Source: an uncultured Eubacterium sp. (GTDB taxonomy: Bacteria > Bacillota > Clostridia > Lachnospirales > Lachnospiraceae). From it: a stretch of 64,000 nucleotides of DNA. Where the stretch lies: the NCBI GenBank assembly GCA_910578975.1, contig CAJTRZ010000002.1, positions 124,001-188,000 on the forward strand, in the 5' to 3' direction. Both the position numbers and the translations under genes were made by a program. The notes beneath the pieces were generated by a model. The model was not told the origin of the DNA. It saw only the letters and a program-made list of their open reading frames with translations, and made no database searches. Shown here in pieces: positions 8,828-17,982 of the stretch (positions are counted from its first letter, which is position 1; every line of letters starts with the position of its first letter).

Positions 8828-8856
8828 GTATAAACCGGCTTTCCCACTCATAAAAT
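8828..8856 (+). promoter_or_regulatory. Probable sigma-E promoter of yqfC-yqfD
   Basis: -35 GTATAAA (8828-8834), a 14-base spacer, and -10 CATAAAAT (8849-8856) resemble the sigma-E consensus (about KMATATT, 14 bases, CATACAHT). Transcription would begin near 8864, 20 bases before yqfC. In Bacillus these genes belong to the sigma-E regulon. An inverted repeat CTCATA/TATGAG (8847-8864) overlaps the -10 region. Confidence 0.5.
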
Positions 8857-8883
8857 AGTATGAGCACATATTGAAGGTTTTAT

Positions 8884-9135
8884 ATGTTTAATGTAGACAA
8901 CGAATATGATATTCCAAGAGATGTAGTAAACCATGAATGTCTGATACAAATGACAGGAAACAGGGAAATTGTTCTAGAAAATTTCAAATGTATAAAAAAG
9001 TTATGTGAAGAAGAAATAGAAATTGTATGTAAAAAGTATCTAATTAAAATCACAGGAACTTCTTTATGTGTAAAATTTTATAATTGCGAATCAATGATTA
9101 TAGGTGGGTGTATTAATGAAGTTTCATTTTTATGA
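8884..9135 (+). CDS. yqfC: Sporulation protein YqfC
   Basis: 83 residues. A small protein of the YqfC/YabP family made in the mother cell during sporulation; its exact role is unknown. The sequence has the family features: an N-terminal RDVVNHECLIQMTGNREIVLENFK region and a core that ends ITGTSLCVKFYNCESMIIGG. The next gene, yqfD, starts inside it (20-base overlap), which indicates translational coupling. An AAGG lies 7 bases before the start. Confidence 0.85.
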   Translation: MFNVDNEYDIPRDVVNHECLIQMTGNREIVLENFKCIKKLCEEEIEIVCKKYLIKITGTSLCVKFYNCESMIIGGCINEVSFL

Positions 9136-10330
9136 AATTATAATTGATAGAAAATATATATACAGGGTGCTAAATGCTGCCCATAAAATTAACATCAGAA
9201 ATATTATAAATGAAGATGATAGAACAAGATTTTGTGTAGATTATACAGATATTGAAGAGACATTAAATATATTAAAAGAAAATAACATTCATATTTTAAA
9301 ATTAAATGAAAAAGGCTTATATACAAAGCTTGTAAATAAATTTATTTTTAAAGTGGCAATGGTATTTGCTTTTGTGTTTATCAGCGGATTAATTTTATGT
9401 TCGAGATATATATGGGAAATATCGATTGAAGGAAATTATACATATACAACAAATAAGTTAAAAAATTATATTTATTCTCAAGATATCAAAGAGGGGGTGT
9501 CAAAAAAGAAGATTAACTGCGAGGAACTGGAGAAAAAAATCAGAAAAAAATATAATGATATCAGCTGGGTATGTGCAGAAATAAAAGGAACAAATTTAAT
9601 CGTACATATCAAAGAAAATTATATCACGGAAATTTCTAAAAAAGAGACAAAACCATATCATATTGCCGCAAACAAAGACGCTGAAATTGTATCTATTCTT
9701 GTGAGAACCGGAGTACCCGGGGTTAAAGTGGGAGATAAAGTAAAAGAGGGGACAATATTAATCAATGGACTAGTAGATGTTTTTGATGAGTCAGAACAGA
9801 AACTTTTTACAAAACCATGTAATTCTGATGGTGAAATTATAGGAAAAACAAAGTATGAGTATAAAGATGAATTAAAAATTAATTATAAGAAAAGAGATTA
9901 TAAGAAAGGTTATTCTTATTATCTTCCTTCCATCAGTGGATATAAATGGGTTAAAACAGGTAATACTAAGAATAAAAATATAGCATACAAAGAAATAAAA
10001 TTAAAGGGATTTGGCAATTATTATCTACCAATATGTATACAAAAGTATACTGTAATGCCATACAACTCTCTAAAATGTAAATATACAAAAAAAGAAGCCA
10101 CAAAGATATTAGAAAAACGATTGTACAACAAATTATTAATAATGGAACAAAAAGGCTACAAAATACTTGAAAAAAATGTTAAAATAGTAAAACAGTGGGA
10201 TTCTTATATCTGCACAGGAGACATTGTTTGTCTGGAACCTTTAGGAAAGGTTTCTTATATTCTTGATGAGGATATCCAAAAAATAAACATGGAAAAAGAA
10301 TCTGTAAATGACGAAACGAAAGGACAGTGA
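9116..10330 (+). CDS. yqfD: Sporulation protein YqfD
   Basis: 404 residues. A membrane protein expressed in the mother cell with yqfC; its function is not defined. One strong transmembrane segment is visible (about residues 78-98, FKVAMVFAFVFISGLILC). Soluble domains flank it, including a POTRA-like part (IEGNYTYTTNKLKNYIY) and a hairpin-like part with RTGVPGVKVGDKVKEGTILINGLV. The ATG at 9116 is preferred, with AGGTGG upstream; a GTG at 9104 would overlap that site. yqfC-yqfD-phoH is a standard Firmicutes gene order. Confidence 0.88.
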   Translation: MKFHFYEIIIDRKYIYRVLNAAHKINIRNIINEDDRTRFCVDYTDIEETLNILKENNIHILKLNEKGLYTKLVNKFIFKVAMVFAFVFISGLILCSRYIWEISIEGNYTYTTNKLKNYIYSQDIKEGVSKKKINCEELEKKIRKKYNDISWVCAEIKGTNLIVHIKENYITEISKKETKPYHIAANKDAEIVSILVRTGVPGVKVGDKVKEGTILINGLVDVFDESEQKLFTKPCNSDGEIIGKTKYEYKDELKINYKKRDYKKGYSYYLPSISGYKWVKTGNTKNKNIAYKEIKLKGFGNYYLPICIQKYTVMPYNSLKCKYTKKEATKILEKRLYNKLLIMEQKGYKILEKNVKIVKQWDSYICTGDIVCLEPLGKVSYILDEDIQKINMEKESVNDETKGQ

Positions 10331-10345
10331 AAGGTATTTTTATAA

Positions 10346-11335
10346 ATGAGCGTAATAGAAAGTATCATTGATATTCCGGCAGAATATGAGAAAACAGTGT
10401 TTGGACAGTTTGATAGTAATATCAAAAAAATTGAACGTACGCTGCATGTAACAATTATTTCCAGAGACAATGAATTGAAGATTATTGGTGGAGAAGATGC
10501 AACAAGAAGAGCAAAAAATGTTTTTCATCAGTTAATGGAATTAGCCAGAAGAGGAAATGAGATAACAGAGCAGAATGTTGATTATGCTTTATCTCTATGT
10601 TTTGAAGAAAAAGAAGCGGCTATTGTAGAATTGGATGATAGTATTATCTGTAGAACAGTTATGGGAAAACCTATTAAGCCAAAAACTTTAGGGCAGAAAA
10701 GTTATGTAGATTTAATACGGGATAAAATGATTGTGTTTGGTATCGGTCCTGCAGGAACTGGTAAAACATATTTAGCCATGGCGATGGCAATTACAGCTCT
10801 TAGAAATAATGAAGTAAATAAAATTATTTTGACAAGACCTGCGATTGAAGCAGGGGAAAACCTTGGGTTTCTTCCGGGAGATTTACAGAGTAAGGTAGAT
10901 CCTTATTTAAGACCACTCTATGATGCCCTCTATCAGATTATGGGAGCAGAAAGTTTTGTTACCAATACTGAAAAAGGAATTATTGAAGTGGCACCACTTG
11001 CTTATATGCGAGGAAGAACTCTGGATAATGCCTTTATTATTCTGGACGAAGCACAGAACACAACCCCTGCACAGATGAAGATGTTTCTTACCCGTATCGG
11101 ATTTGGCTCAAAGGTTATCGTGACTGGAGACAGGACACAGAAAGATTTACCGAGAGATGTTATATCCGGGCTTGATGTCGCATTAAAAGTATTAAAAAAA
11201 GTAGAAGATATCGGTTTTGCTTTTCTTGATAACAATGATGTTGTTAGACATCCTCTAGTACAGAAGATTGTGAAAGCATATGAAGAGTATGAAGAAAAAA
11301 GGCAGACCCGGCAAAGCGATAAAAAGGGCAGATAA
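10346..11335 (+). CDS. phoH: PhoH-like ATPase
   Basis: 329 residues, typical of the YbeZ/PhoH family. A P-loop ATPase thought to act in RNA metabolism and ribosome maturation with YbeY. The N-terminal part (about 1-110) carries a KH-like segment. Walker A is GPAGTGKTYLAM at about residue 133 and Walker B is AFIILDEAQN; GDRTQKDLP is the family's third motif. It lies between yqfD and ybeY. In Bacillus the 7TM-HD gene yqfF (pgpH) sits between phoH and ybeY, but here only 42 bases separate them. Confidence 0.92.
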   Translation: MSVIESIIDIPAEYEKTVFGQFDSNIKKIERTLHVTIISRDNELKIIGGEDATRRAKNVFHQLMELARRGNEITEQNVDYALSLCFEEKEAAIVELDDSIICRTVMGKPIKPKTLGQKSYVDLIRDKMIVFGIGPAGTGKTYLAMAMAITALRNNEVNKIILTRPAIEAGENLGFLPGDLQSKVDPYLRPLYDALYQIMGAESFVTNTEKGIIEVAPLAYMRGRTLDNAFIILDEAQNTTPAQMKMFLTRIGFGSKVIVTGDRTQKDLPRDVISGLDVALKVLKKVEDIGFAFLDNNDVVRHPLVQKIVKAYEEYEEKRQTRQSDKKGR

Positions 11336-11377
11336 CTTTATTCGGATAAGACTAAAAAATATTAAAGAGAATAAAAA

Positions 11378-11884
11378 ATGAGTGTATATATAGAAAATAA
11401 ATATTTAAAAGACATTATTATTGACTATCAAAACATTATTCATTCAGTAATTGAAGAGGCATTGGATTTTATTGAATGTCCTTATGAATGTGAAGTGAAT
11501 GTTACCATTGTTGATAATAATGAGATAAAAGAAATTAACAGACAGCAAAGAGAAATAGATAACCCCACAGATGTGTTATCTTTTCCATTGCTGGAATATG
11601 GACAGGCAGGGGAGTTTCAACAGTTTGATGAAATGTTAGAATGTTTTCACCCGGATACAGGTGAATTAATGCTGGGAGATATAGTAATATCCTATGATAA
11701 GGTATTAAGTCAGGCAGAGGAATATAATCATTCCATCAAAAGAGAACTGGCATTTCTGACAGCACATAGTATGTTACATCTTTTTGGTTTCGACCATATG
11801 GAAGATCATGAACGGGTAGAAATGGAAAAGATGCAGAATATAATCTTAGAAAATTTAGGAATAACGAGGGAGAAAAAATGTTAA
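11378..11884 (+). CDS. ybeY: Endoribonuclease YbeY (rRNA maturation factor)
   Basis: 168 residues. A zinc-dependent single-strand endoribonuclease needed for 16S rRNA 3' end maturation and ribosome quality control. The metal site HSMLHLFGFDH (His130, His134, His140) is complete. The conserved TDVLSFPLLEY block sits at about 64-74. The ATG at 11378 has only a weak AAAGAGA in front. The gene overlaps the next one by 7 bases, which suggests coupled translation with the DUF3048 protein. Confidence 0.95.
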   Translation: MSVYIENKYLKDIIIDYQNIIHSVIEEALDFIECPYECEVNVTIVDNNEIKEINRQQREIDNPTDVLSFPLLEYGQAGEFQQFDEMLECFHPDTGELMLGDIVISYDKVLSQAEEYNHSIKRELAFLTAHSMLHLFGFDHMEDHERVEMEKMQNIILENLGITREKKC

Positions 11885-12975
11885 AAAACAAGAAAATTTT
11901 TATTGGTTCAACAGTTGCTGTTTTTATTATTGCAATTGTTGCAGTAGTCTGCATATTTATGTTTGGCAGTGAAAAAAAGAAAGAGGGCAGACAGGAAGAA
12001 ACTACCGTGACTGAAACAGAGGTAGTAACAGAAGACCCAAATGCAGGAAAAGTAAAAAGCAAATTAACAGGAGAATATACAAAACCGGGGATAGCAAATA
12101 AAAGACCTGTTGCATTAATGTACAATAATATCATTAACGCGATTCCACATTCCGGTTTGTACAATGCTGATATCTGCTATGAAGCACCTGTAGAGGGGGC
12201 TATTACCAGAATTATGGGGATTTTTGAAGATTATGAAAAGGTAAAGAAGATGGGTTCTGTAAGAAGCTGTAGAATTTATTATTGCTCTTTTGCGAATGAG
12301 TGGGATGCGGTTTACAGTCATTTTGGACAATCTAAGTATGCTCTGGAATATTTAAAGAGCGGAAAAATTGATACAGTAAGTTCACTGACAGGAGAAAAAT
12401 ATTTCTTTAGAACATCTGACAGAGTAGCACCTCATAACTGTTTTACTTCCGGAGAAAATTTGAAGAAAGCAGTCAAAGAACTTAAATATAGAGCAAACTA
12501 TGAAAAGGATTACAAAGGACATTTTGAGTTTGCGGAAGCAGATAATAAAATCAATTTAGAAACAGGAAAAACAGCAAACAGAGTAGACCTTGGTTATATG
12601 ATTAATAAGCCATATTTTGTTTTTAACAAAAAAGATGGACAATACTATCGTTACCAGTATGGTAACAAACATATTGATGATCAGAACAATAAGCAGTTAC
12701 ATTGTTCCAATATTATCATTCAGTTTGTAAACGCTACGTTATATCCTGATAACAAGAGTCTTGATATGACACTGTCAGGAAATGGAAAAGGTTGGTTTAT
12801 TACGAATGGAAAAGCAGAAAAAATCACATGGCAGAAAGCTGAACAGAGAAGCGGTCAGACGAAATATCTGAATGAAAATGGTGAGGAAATAAAACTTAAC
12901 ACAGGAAAAACATGGATTTGTATGGTTCAGAATGAATATGCAGATAATGTGAAAATTTCAAAAAAGAAAAAATAA
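11878..12975 (+). CDS. DUF3048 (YerB-like) exported protein
   Basis: 365 residues. An N-terminal transmembrane or signal segment (residues about 7-28, IFIGSTVAVFIIAIVAVVCIFMF) has no lipobox cysteine, so the protein is probably membrane-anchored and faces outside. A charged linker rich in Glu/Thr follows, then the DUF3048 region: RPVALMYNNI, NADICYEAPVEGAITRIMGIFEDYE, MGSVRSCRIYY, VYSHFGQSKYA. The biochemical role of YerB proteins is unknown. The gene is coupled to ybeY by a 7-base overlap, in the place where era or dgkA stands in other Firmicutes. Confidence 0.85.
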   Translation: MLKNKKIFIGSTVAVFIIAIVAVVCIFMFGSEKKKEGRQEETTVTETEVVTEDPNAGKVKSKLTGEYTKPGIANKRPVALMYNNIINAIPHSGLYNADICYEAPVEGAITRIMGIFEDYEKVKKMGSVRSCRIYYCSFANEWDAVYSHFGQSKYALEYLKSGKIDTVSSLTGEKYFFRTSDRVAPHNCFTSGENLKKAVKELKYRANYEKDYKGHFEFAEADNKINLETGKTANRVDLGYMINKPYFVFNKKDGQYYRYQYGNKHIDDQNNKQLHCSNIIIQFVNATLYPDNKSLDMTLSGNGKGWFITNGKAEKITWQKAEQRSGQTKYLNENGEEIKLNTGKTWICMVQNEYADNVKISKKKK

Positions 12976-12995
12976 TTTAAGGAACTTATTGAAGT

Positions 12996-14651
12996 ATGGG
13001 CAATCAATCAAATAAAAATAGTTTTTTGATTCAGGGCAGTATTCTCGCATTTGCGGGAATACTTGTTCGCGTTATCGGATTAATTTATAGAATACCTTTA
13101 AATAGAATATTGGGCGATGTGGGATTAGGATATTATGGAACAGCCTTTGATTTTTATAATATTTTAATTTTATTGTCATCGCAGAGCATGCCGTTGGCAG
13201 TATCAAAAATCATTTCGGAAAAATTGCAGAAGCGGCAGTTTCGAAACGCTCATAAGGTGTTTAAAGGGGCTTTGCTCTATGGAACAGTAATCGGTGTTTG
13301 TTTTGGATTGTTTTTATTTTTGGGGGCAGATTGGATTGCCTACACTGTCTACAAGATGCCGCCAGTATCTGTAGCTTTAAGAGTTTTGGCACCGACTCTG
13401 ACAATTGCCTGTATTTTAGGCGTTGTGAGAGGATATTTTCAGGGAATGGGGAATATGGTTCCTACAGCGGTTTCTCAGGTATTTGAGCAGATAATTAATG
13501 CATTTGTCAGCATTTTGGCTGCTTATGAGTTGGGAGCATATGGATATAGTTTATCAAAAGTAGCAAAAGAGGCTGGAGTATTAAAAGATTCTTATGCCGC
13601 TGCAGGTGGAACTTTAGGTACTTTAGCAGGAGCATTAACAGCTCTTTTGTTTATGTTCTTTATTGTCTGGATTAATAAAGATATTATCAAAAAGCGTAAA
13701 AAGCGGGATAGAACAGGCATAGAAGACAGTTATGGTACGATTACAAAAATCATTTTATGGACCATTACACCAGTACTATTAAGTACCACTATATATAATA
13801 TTGGAAATTTATTGGACAATCCTATCTATCAAAATATTATGGTTGGTATTTTTCATGTCAGCGAAAAAACAAATAGTGCGTCATGGGGCATTTATTCCGG
13901 CTATTATAGATTATTGACCACAATGCCGATAGCGATTGCATCTTCTTTATCAACAGCGATTGTGCCGTCTCTTGTCAGATCTTACACTGCAAAAGATCAA
14001 CTGGCTGTTAAAAGTAAAGTGACCTTGGCACAAAAATTCTCTATGTTGATAGCTTTTCCATGTGGTATGGGATTGTCTGTATTGGGTGGTCCAATTAATG
14101 CGATGTTATTTGGAAGCAAGATAAATGATACAGTTATCATTATGATTTTTAGTGTCTTTACTGTAGTGGCATTTTCACTATCAACCATTAGTAATGCTAT
14201 TTTACAAGGGATTGATAAATTAAATGTCCCAATTAAAAACTCTGCTATTTCATTAGGCATTCATTTAATCGTATTACCTGTATTATTAATTGTTTTCCGA
14301 TTGGGAATTTATGCAGTTGTTATTGGTGATTTTACGTTCGCAATGACAGTAGCTATATTAAATTCTTTTTCAATCAAACGATATTTAGGATATCGGCAGG
14401 AAATTCAGTTTACATTGATTAAACCATTTATTTGCGCGGTAGTTATGGGCATTGGATGTCTTATTGTTTATAAACTTGGAATGTTATTACTTCCAATCAA
14501 TGCAATATGGACTATATTAGCTATACTTATTGGCGTCTGTGTATATGGAATTGTGTTGATATTCACGAAAACAATTACAGAAGATGAATTGTATGCAATG
14601 CCAAAGGGAACTGTATTGATTGGCATCTTAAAAAAAGTCCATCTTTTGTAA
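12996..14651 (+). CDS. spoVB: Polysaccharide/lipid flippase of the MurJ-SpoVB family
   Basis: 551 residues with about 12-14 hydrophobic segments. MVF/MOP-superfamily exporters flip lipid-linked cell-wall precursors; the SpoVB group acts in spore cortex synthesis. It opens with FLIQGSILAFAGILVRVIGLIYRIPL, the typical first helix of SpoVB/YtgP proteins. An internal LSTIYNIG-type motif (LSTTIYNIGNLLDN) and MPLAVSKIISE are also family-like. Other clostridia carry several paralogues, so it could serve vegetative wall synthesis instead. It starts 20 bases after the DUF3048 gene, probably in one operon. Confidence 0.75.
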   Translation: MGNQSNKNSFLIQGSILAFAGILVRVIGLIYRIPLNRILGDVGLGYYGTAFDFYNILILLSSQSMPLAVSKIISEKLQKRQFRNAHKVFKGALLYGTVIGVCFGLFLFLGADWIAYTVYKMPPVSVALRVLAPTLTIACILGVVRGYFQGMGNMVPTAVSQVFEQIINAFVSILAAYELGAYGYSLSKVAKEAGVLKDSYAAAGGTLGTLAGALTALLFMFFIVWINKDIIKKRKKRDRTGIEDSYGTITKIILWTITPVLLSTTIYNIGNLLDNPIYQNIMVGIFHVSEKTNSASWGIYSGYYRLLTTMPIAIASSLSTAIVPSLVRSYTAKDQLAVKSKVTLAQKFSMLIAFPCGMGLSVLGGPINAMLFGSKINDTVIIMIFSVFTVVAFSLSTISNAILQGIDKLNVPIKNSAISLGIHLIVLPVLLIVFRLGIYAVVIGDFTFAMTVAILNSFSIKRYLGYRQEIQFTLIKPFICAVVMGIGCLIVYKLGMLLLPINAIWTILAILIGVCVYGIVLIFTKTITEDELYAMPKGTVLIGILKKVHLL

Positions 14652-14754
14652 AAAGAATGTATAAAATAACAAAAAATGTAAAAAATATATGCAAGGAGTA
14701 AAAGATTAAGATAACTTTAATCTTTGGGTTTGTAGTTGAAATAGGAGAAAACTT

Positions 14755-15096
14755 ATGAACAGACGGGCATATATTTTTTATTTGACAATTTTTGTTTTCG
14801 GTTTTGGAATTGCATATTTTTGTGGACTGAAAACAGGTATGGAAGAAGATTTGCTGTATAATGAAAAAACAGTGGATGTTCAGCCAAAAGATAATGAACA
14901 AAAAGAAGAAGGGTACTGGGTAAAAGCAATCGGCGATGTAATTTTTGTGTATAAAAGTGATAAAACCACTGTGATCGCTGAAACAGACATTAATATTTCA
15001 AGATTATCCACAAGCGAAAAGAATATTTTAAATGATGGAATTTATTTAGAAAATTCAGAAGAATTATTTAAATATCTAGAAGCCAATACAAGTTGA
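14755..15096 (+). CDS. Small membrane-anchored protein, possible BofC C-terminal-domain relative
   Basis: 113 residues. One N-terminal transmembrane segment (about 5-24, AYIFYLTIFVFGFGIAYFCG), an acidic linker, then a compact domain (about 53-113) starting GYWVKAIGDVIFVYKSDKTTV. That domain resembles the C-terminal part of BofC-type proteins, where YVVK...VAVY...G begins the fold and a run of helix with ENSEELFKYLE ends it. In Bacillus BofC restrains SpoIVB signalling to pro-sigma-K. The assignment rests on a short motif only. A TAGGAG site precedes the ATG. A weak nine-pair hairpin lies in the 103-base gap before it (AAAGATTAA/TTAATCTTT). Confidence 0.4.
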   Translation: MNRRAYIFYLTIFVFGFGIAYFCGLKTGMEEDLLYNEKTVDVQPKDNEQKEEGYWVKAIGDVIFVYKSDKTTVIAETDINISRLSTSEKNILNDGIYLENSEELFKYLEANTS

Positions 15097-15113
15097 TGAA
15101 AGGATTTACCGCT

Positions 15114-16283
15114 ATGAGAACAATTATTATTGGAGCAGGTGCGGCCGGGCTGGCTGCCGGGATTCAGGCTGCAAGAAATAAATCAGAAGTGATTATTATT
15201 GAGCATGAAAAACAGGCAGGAAAAAAAATCTTAATTACGGGAAATGGGCGATGTAATATCTCCAATGAAAAAATGAATAGTTCCATGTATTATGGTAACC
15301 CTGAATTTATTGACAGTATTTTAGAAAAATATCCAGTAACAAAGATAAAAGAATTTTTTGAATCTATTGGTTTATATACCTGTTCTAAGAATGGGTATAT
15401 TTATCCAATGAGTTTACAGGCAGGTTCCGTTCTTACAATTTTAAGAAATGCAGCTCTTGATTTAGGTGTGAAAATAAAAGCCAATAATAATGTACATAAA
15501 ATTTGTTTGGAAAATGACAGATTTCTGATAGATATCGGTATCGAATTAGAATGTGACCAGTTAATTCTGGCAACCGGAGGATGCAGTTTCAAAAAAACGG
15601 GTTCTGATGGCTCCGGTTATAAATTGGCAGAAGAATTACATCATACTGTTGTTTCTCCAAAACCTGCACTGACTGCACTCATATGTAATGATAATCTCCT
15701 AAGTAAAGCATCCGGTGTACGCATTCATGCATCTGTCACTGCGAAAGGACATAAACACACAGGGGATTTACAAATTACAGAATATGGACTATCCGGTATT
15801 CCTGTTTTTAATATCAGCCGTCTCGTAACGACTGGAGATACGATACAAATTGATTTTATGCCGGAATTTTCAGAAGAGCAGCTCATGAACATGATATCGC
15901 ATCTTATCATGAACGGAAAGGAAAAAAACACAGATATTGTTTTAAACGGACTCTTTCCGGATAAGATTGCAGTTTTATTTACAACAAAATTAAATATACA
16001 TAATCAGGCGTGTCATACAATAGATAAAGATAAAATCAGTGAACTGGCAGGATTGATAAAAAATTATAACATTTCTGTTCAGAAGAGACGGGGATTTGAA
16101 TTTGCTCAAGCGACAGCAGGCGGGGTCTCTACGGATGAGATTGATCCAGAAAGAATGGAATCGAAAAAGATAAAGAATCTGTTTTTTGCCGGAGAGATAA
16201 TTAATGTGGACGGAATCTGTGGTGGTTATAATTTACATTTTGCATGGGCAAGTGGAATGATTGCAGGAGGAAGCTGTAAATAA
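15114..16283 (+). CDS. NAD(P)/FAD-dependent oxidoreductase (HI0933/YhiN/BaiN family)
   Basis: 389 residues. A flavoprotein with an N-terminal FAD-binding Rossmann motif (IIIGAGAAGLAAGIQAA). Family signatures include GRCNISN (about residue 47), a TGGCSFKKTGSDGSGY block and the C-terminal FAEATAGGV-like FAQATAGGVSTDEI. It closes with NLFFAGEIINVDGICGGYNLHFAWASG, where the FAD pyrophosphate is bound. Some family members reduce bile acid intermediates (BaiN), but most have no known substrate. ATG 15114 is chosen because AAAGGA lies 9 bases upstream; an ATG at 15096 overlaps the previous stop. The next gene begins on the last base of its stop codon. Confidence 0.85.
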   Translation: MRTIIIGAGAAGLAAGIQAARNKSEVIIIEHEKQAGKKILITGNGRCNISNEKMNSSMYYGNPEFIDSILEKYPVTKIKEFFESIGLYTCSKNGYIYPMSLQAGSVLTILRNAALDLGVKIKANNNVHKICLENDRFLIDIGIELECDQLILATGGCSFKKTGSDGSGYKLAEELHHTVVSPKPALTALICNDNLLSKASGVRIHASVTAKGHKHTGDLQITEYGLSGIPVFNISRLVTTGDTIQIDFMPEFSEEQLMNMISHLIMNGKEKNTDIVLNGLFPDKIAVLFTTKLNIHNQACHTIDKDKISELAGLIKNYNISVQKRRGFEFAQATAGGVSTDEIDPERMESKKIKNLFFAGEIINVDGICGGYNLHFAWASGMIAGGSCK

Positions 16284-17875
16284 TGATTTTATTGCAAGTA
16301 TCAAATATTAAACTTAATATCAACCAAGATGAACAGAATGCTTATAAAAAAGCTTTAAAAACAGCAGGTATTTCCGAACAGGAAGTTAAGAAATGGAAAA
16401 TATTAAAATATTCTGTCGATGCCAGGAATAAATCACAGATTTCAAAAGTTTATTCTATAGGATTATATGTCGAGTCTTATCATAAGTCACGAAAAAACGT
16501 GCTGGCAATACAGGAAGAAAAATATTACTCTTATAAATTATCAGGCAACAAACCAATGAATCATCGACCAATTGTCATAGGTTTTGGTCCGGCAGGTATG
16601 TTTGCGGCATATCTTCTGGCAATGAACGGATTTGCTCCAATTATTATTGAGCGTGGAGATACAGTAGAGAACCGTTCGCGAATCGTAGAAGAATTTTGGG
16701 AAAATGGTGAATTAAACCTGAATTGCAACGTTCAGTTTGGTGAAGGTGGTGCCGGTACTTTTTCGGATGGAAAGTTAAATACCGGAATTAAAGATAAAGA
16801 AAACCGAATCCGTTTTGTTTTAGAGACTTTTGTGAAATTTGGTGCAAACGAAAGAATATTATATGATGCAAAGCCACATATCGGAACAGATGTTTTAAAA
16901 AAGATTGTTTCTAACATGCGCAAATATATTATTGAAAAAGGTGGCACGTTTTATTTTAATACAAGTCTTGCAGATATTTCATATAACAATAATAAACTGT
17001 GTAAAATTCATCTAAGCAATCATAAAGTCATAGAGACTGATATATGTATTCTGGCAATCGGACACAGTGCCAGAGATACTTTTCATATGCTTTATGAAAA
17101 AGGTGTTCATATGGAACAGAAACCTTTTGCTCTGGGTGTAAGGATAGAACACAAACAAACTATGATAAACAAAAGTCAATATGGTTTTGAGGACGGGCGT
17201 CTGGGAGCTGCCAATTATAAACTTACATACAAAACAAGTAAAAACAGAGGAGTTTATTCCTTCTGTATGTGTCCGGGGGGGTATGTAGTAGATTCTTCTT
17301 CGGAAGACAATGGAAAAGTTGTGAATGGGATGAGTTATTCGAAAAGGGACGGATGTAATGCTAATAGCGCCATGGTAGTCACTGTTACATCAGATGATTT
17401 TTGCAATCATCATCCTTTAGCAGGAATTGCCTATCAAAGAGAACTGGAAAATAGAGCTTATGAACTAGGAGAAGGAAAGATACCTGTTCAGATTTATTCT
17501 GATTTCAAAAATAATGTTTCTACAACAAAACTGGGAAGTATTATCCCACAAATAAAAGGAAAATATAAACTGACAAATTTAAATACGATTTTTCCTAAAT
17601 ATATTGTAGAAGCCTTAATTGAAGGAATTGATTATTTCGGTAAGAAAATCGACGGATTTAGCAACGAAGATGTGGTATTATCAGCAGTAGAAACCAGAAC
17701 CTCTTCGCCGGTAAGAATCATTCGTAATGATGATTTTGAAACAAATATTGCCGGTTTGATGCCGGCAGGAGAAGGAGCAGGATATGCAGGAGGTATTACT
17801 TCCGCAGCAATTGACGGAATGAAAATGTTTGAACAGATTGCAAAAACATATCAACCACAGAAAGAATTATTATAA
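16283..17875 (+). CDS. FAD-dependent dehydrogenase of the COG2509 type
   Basis: 530 residues. An N-terminal domain of about 90 residues precedes the FAD motif (PIVIGFGPAGMFAAYLLAMNG at about 94). VQFGEGGAGTFSDGKLNTG is diagnostic of this uncharacterised flavoprotein family, as are the IGTDVLKKIV segment and the C-terminal PAGEGAGYAGGITSAAIDGM. The substrate is not known. The ATG overlaps the stop of the previous flavoprotein by one base and is preceded by GCAGGAGGAAG, so the two are translationally coupled. Two unrelated-fold flavoproteins in tandem suggest a joint role. Confidence 0.85.
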   Translation: MILLQVSNIKLNINQDEQNAYKKALKTAGISEQEVKKWKILKYSVDARNKSQISKVYSIGLYVESYHKSRKNVLAIQEEKYYSYKLSGNKPMNHRPIVIGFGPAGMFAAYLLAMNGFAPIIIERGDTVENRSRIVEEFWENGELNLNCNVQFGEGGAGTFSDGKLNTGIKDKENRIRFVLETFVKFGANERILYDAKPHIGTDVLKKIVSNMRKYIIEKGGTFYFNTSLADISYNNNKLCKIHLSNHKVIETDICILAIGHSARDTFHMLYEKGVHMEQKPFALGVRIEHKQTMINKSQYGFEDGRLGAANYKLTYKTSKNRGVYSFCMCPGGYVVDSSSEDNGKVVNGMSYSKRDGCNANSAMVVTVTSDDFCNHHPLAGIAYQRELENRAYELGEGKIPVQIYSDFKNNVSTTKLGSIIPQIKGKYKLTNLNTIFPKYIVEALIEGIDYFGKKIDGFSNEDVVLSAVETRTSSPVRIIRNDDFETNIAGLMPAGEGAGYAGGITSAAIDGMKMFEQIAKTYQPQKELL

Positions 17876-17879
17876 AATA

Positions 17880-17908
17880 ATGACTTTTTACTCATTTTGT
17901 AGTATTAT
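17880..17908 (+). promoter_or_regulatory. Candidate sigma-A promoter
   Basis: -35 ATGACT (17880-17885), a 17-base spacer and -10 TATTAT (17903-17908), upstream of the unknown gene at 17983. A second -10-like TACAAT (17934-17939) lacks a good -35. One of the two probably drives the 17983-19926 group. Confidence 0.4.
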
Positions 17909-17982
17909 ATAAAGATGTATTCGTATGCTTTTGTACAATAAAAAAGATGCGGATGATACAATTATTAATTAAGGAGAGCATT

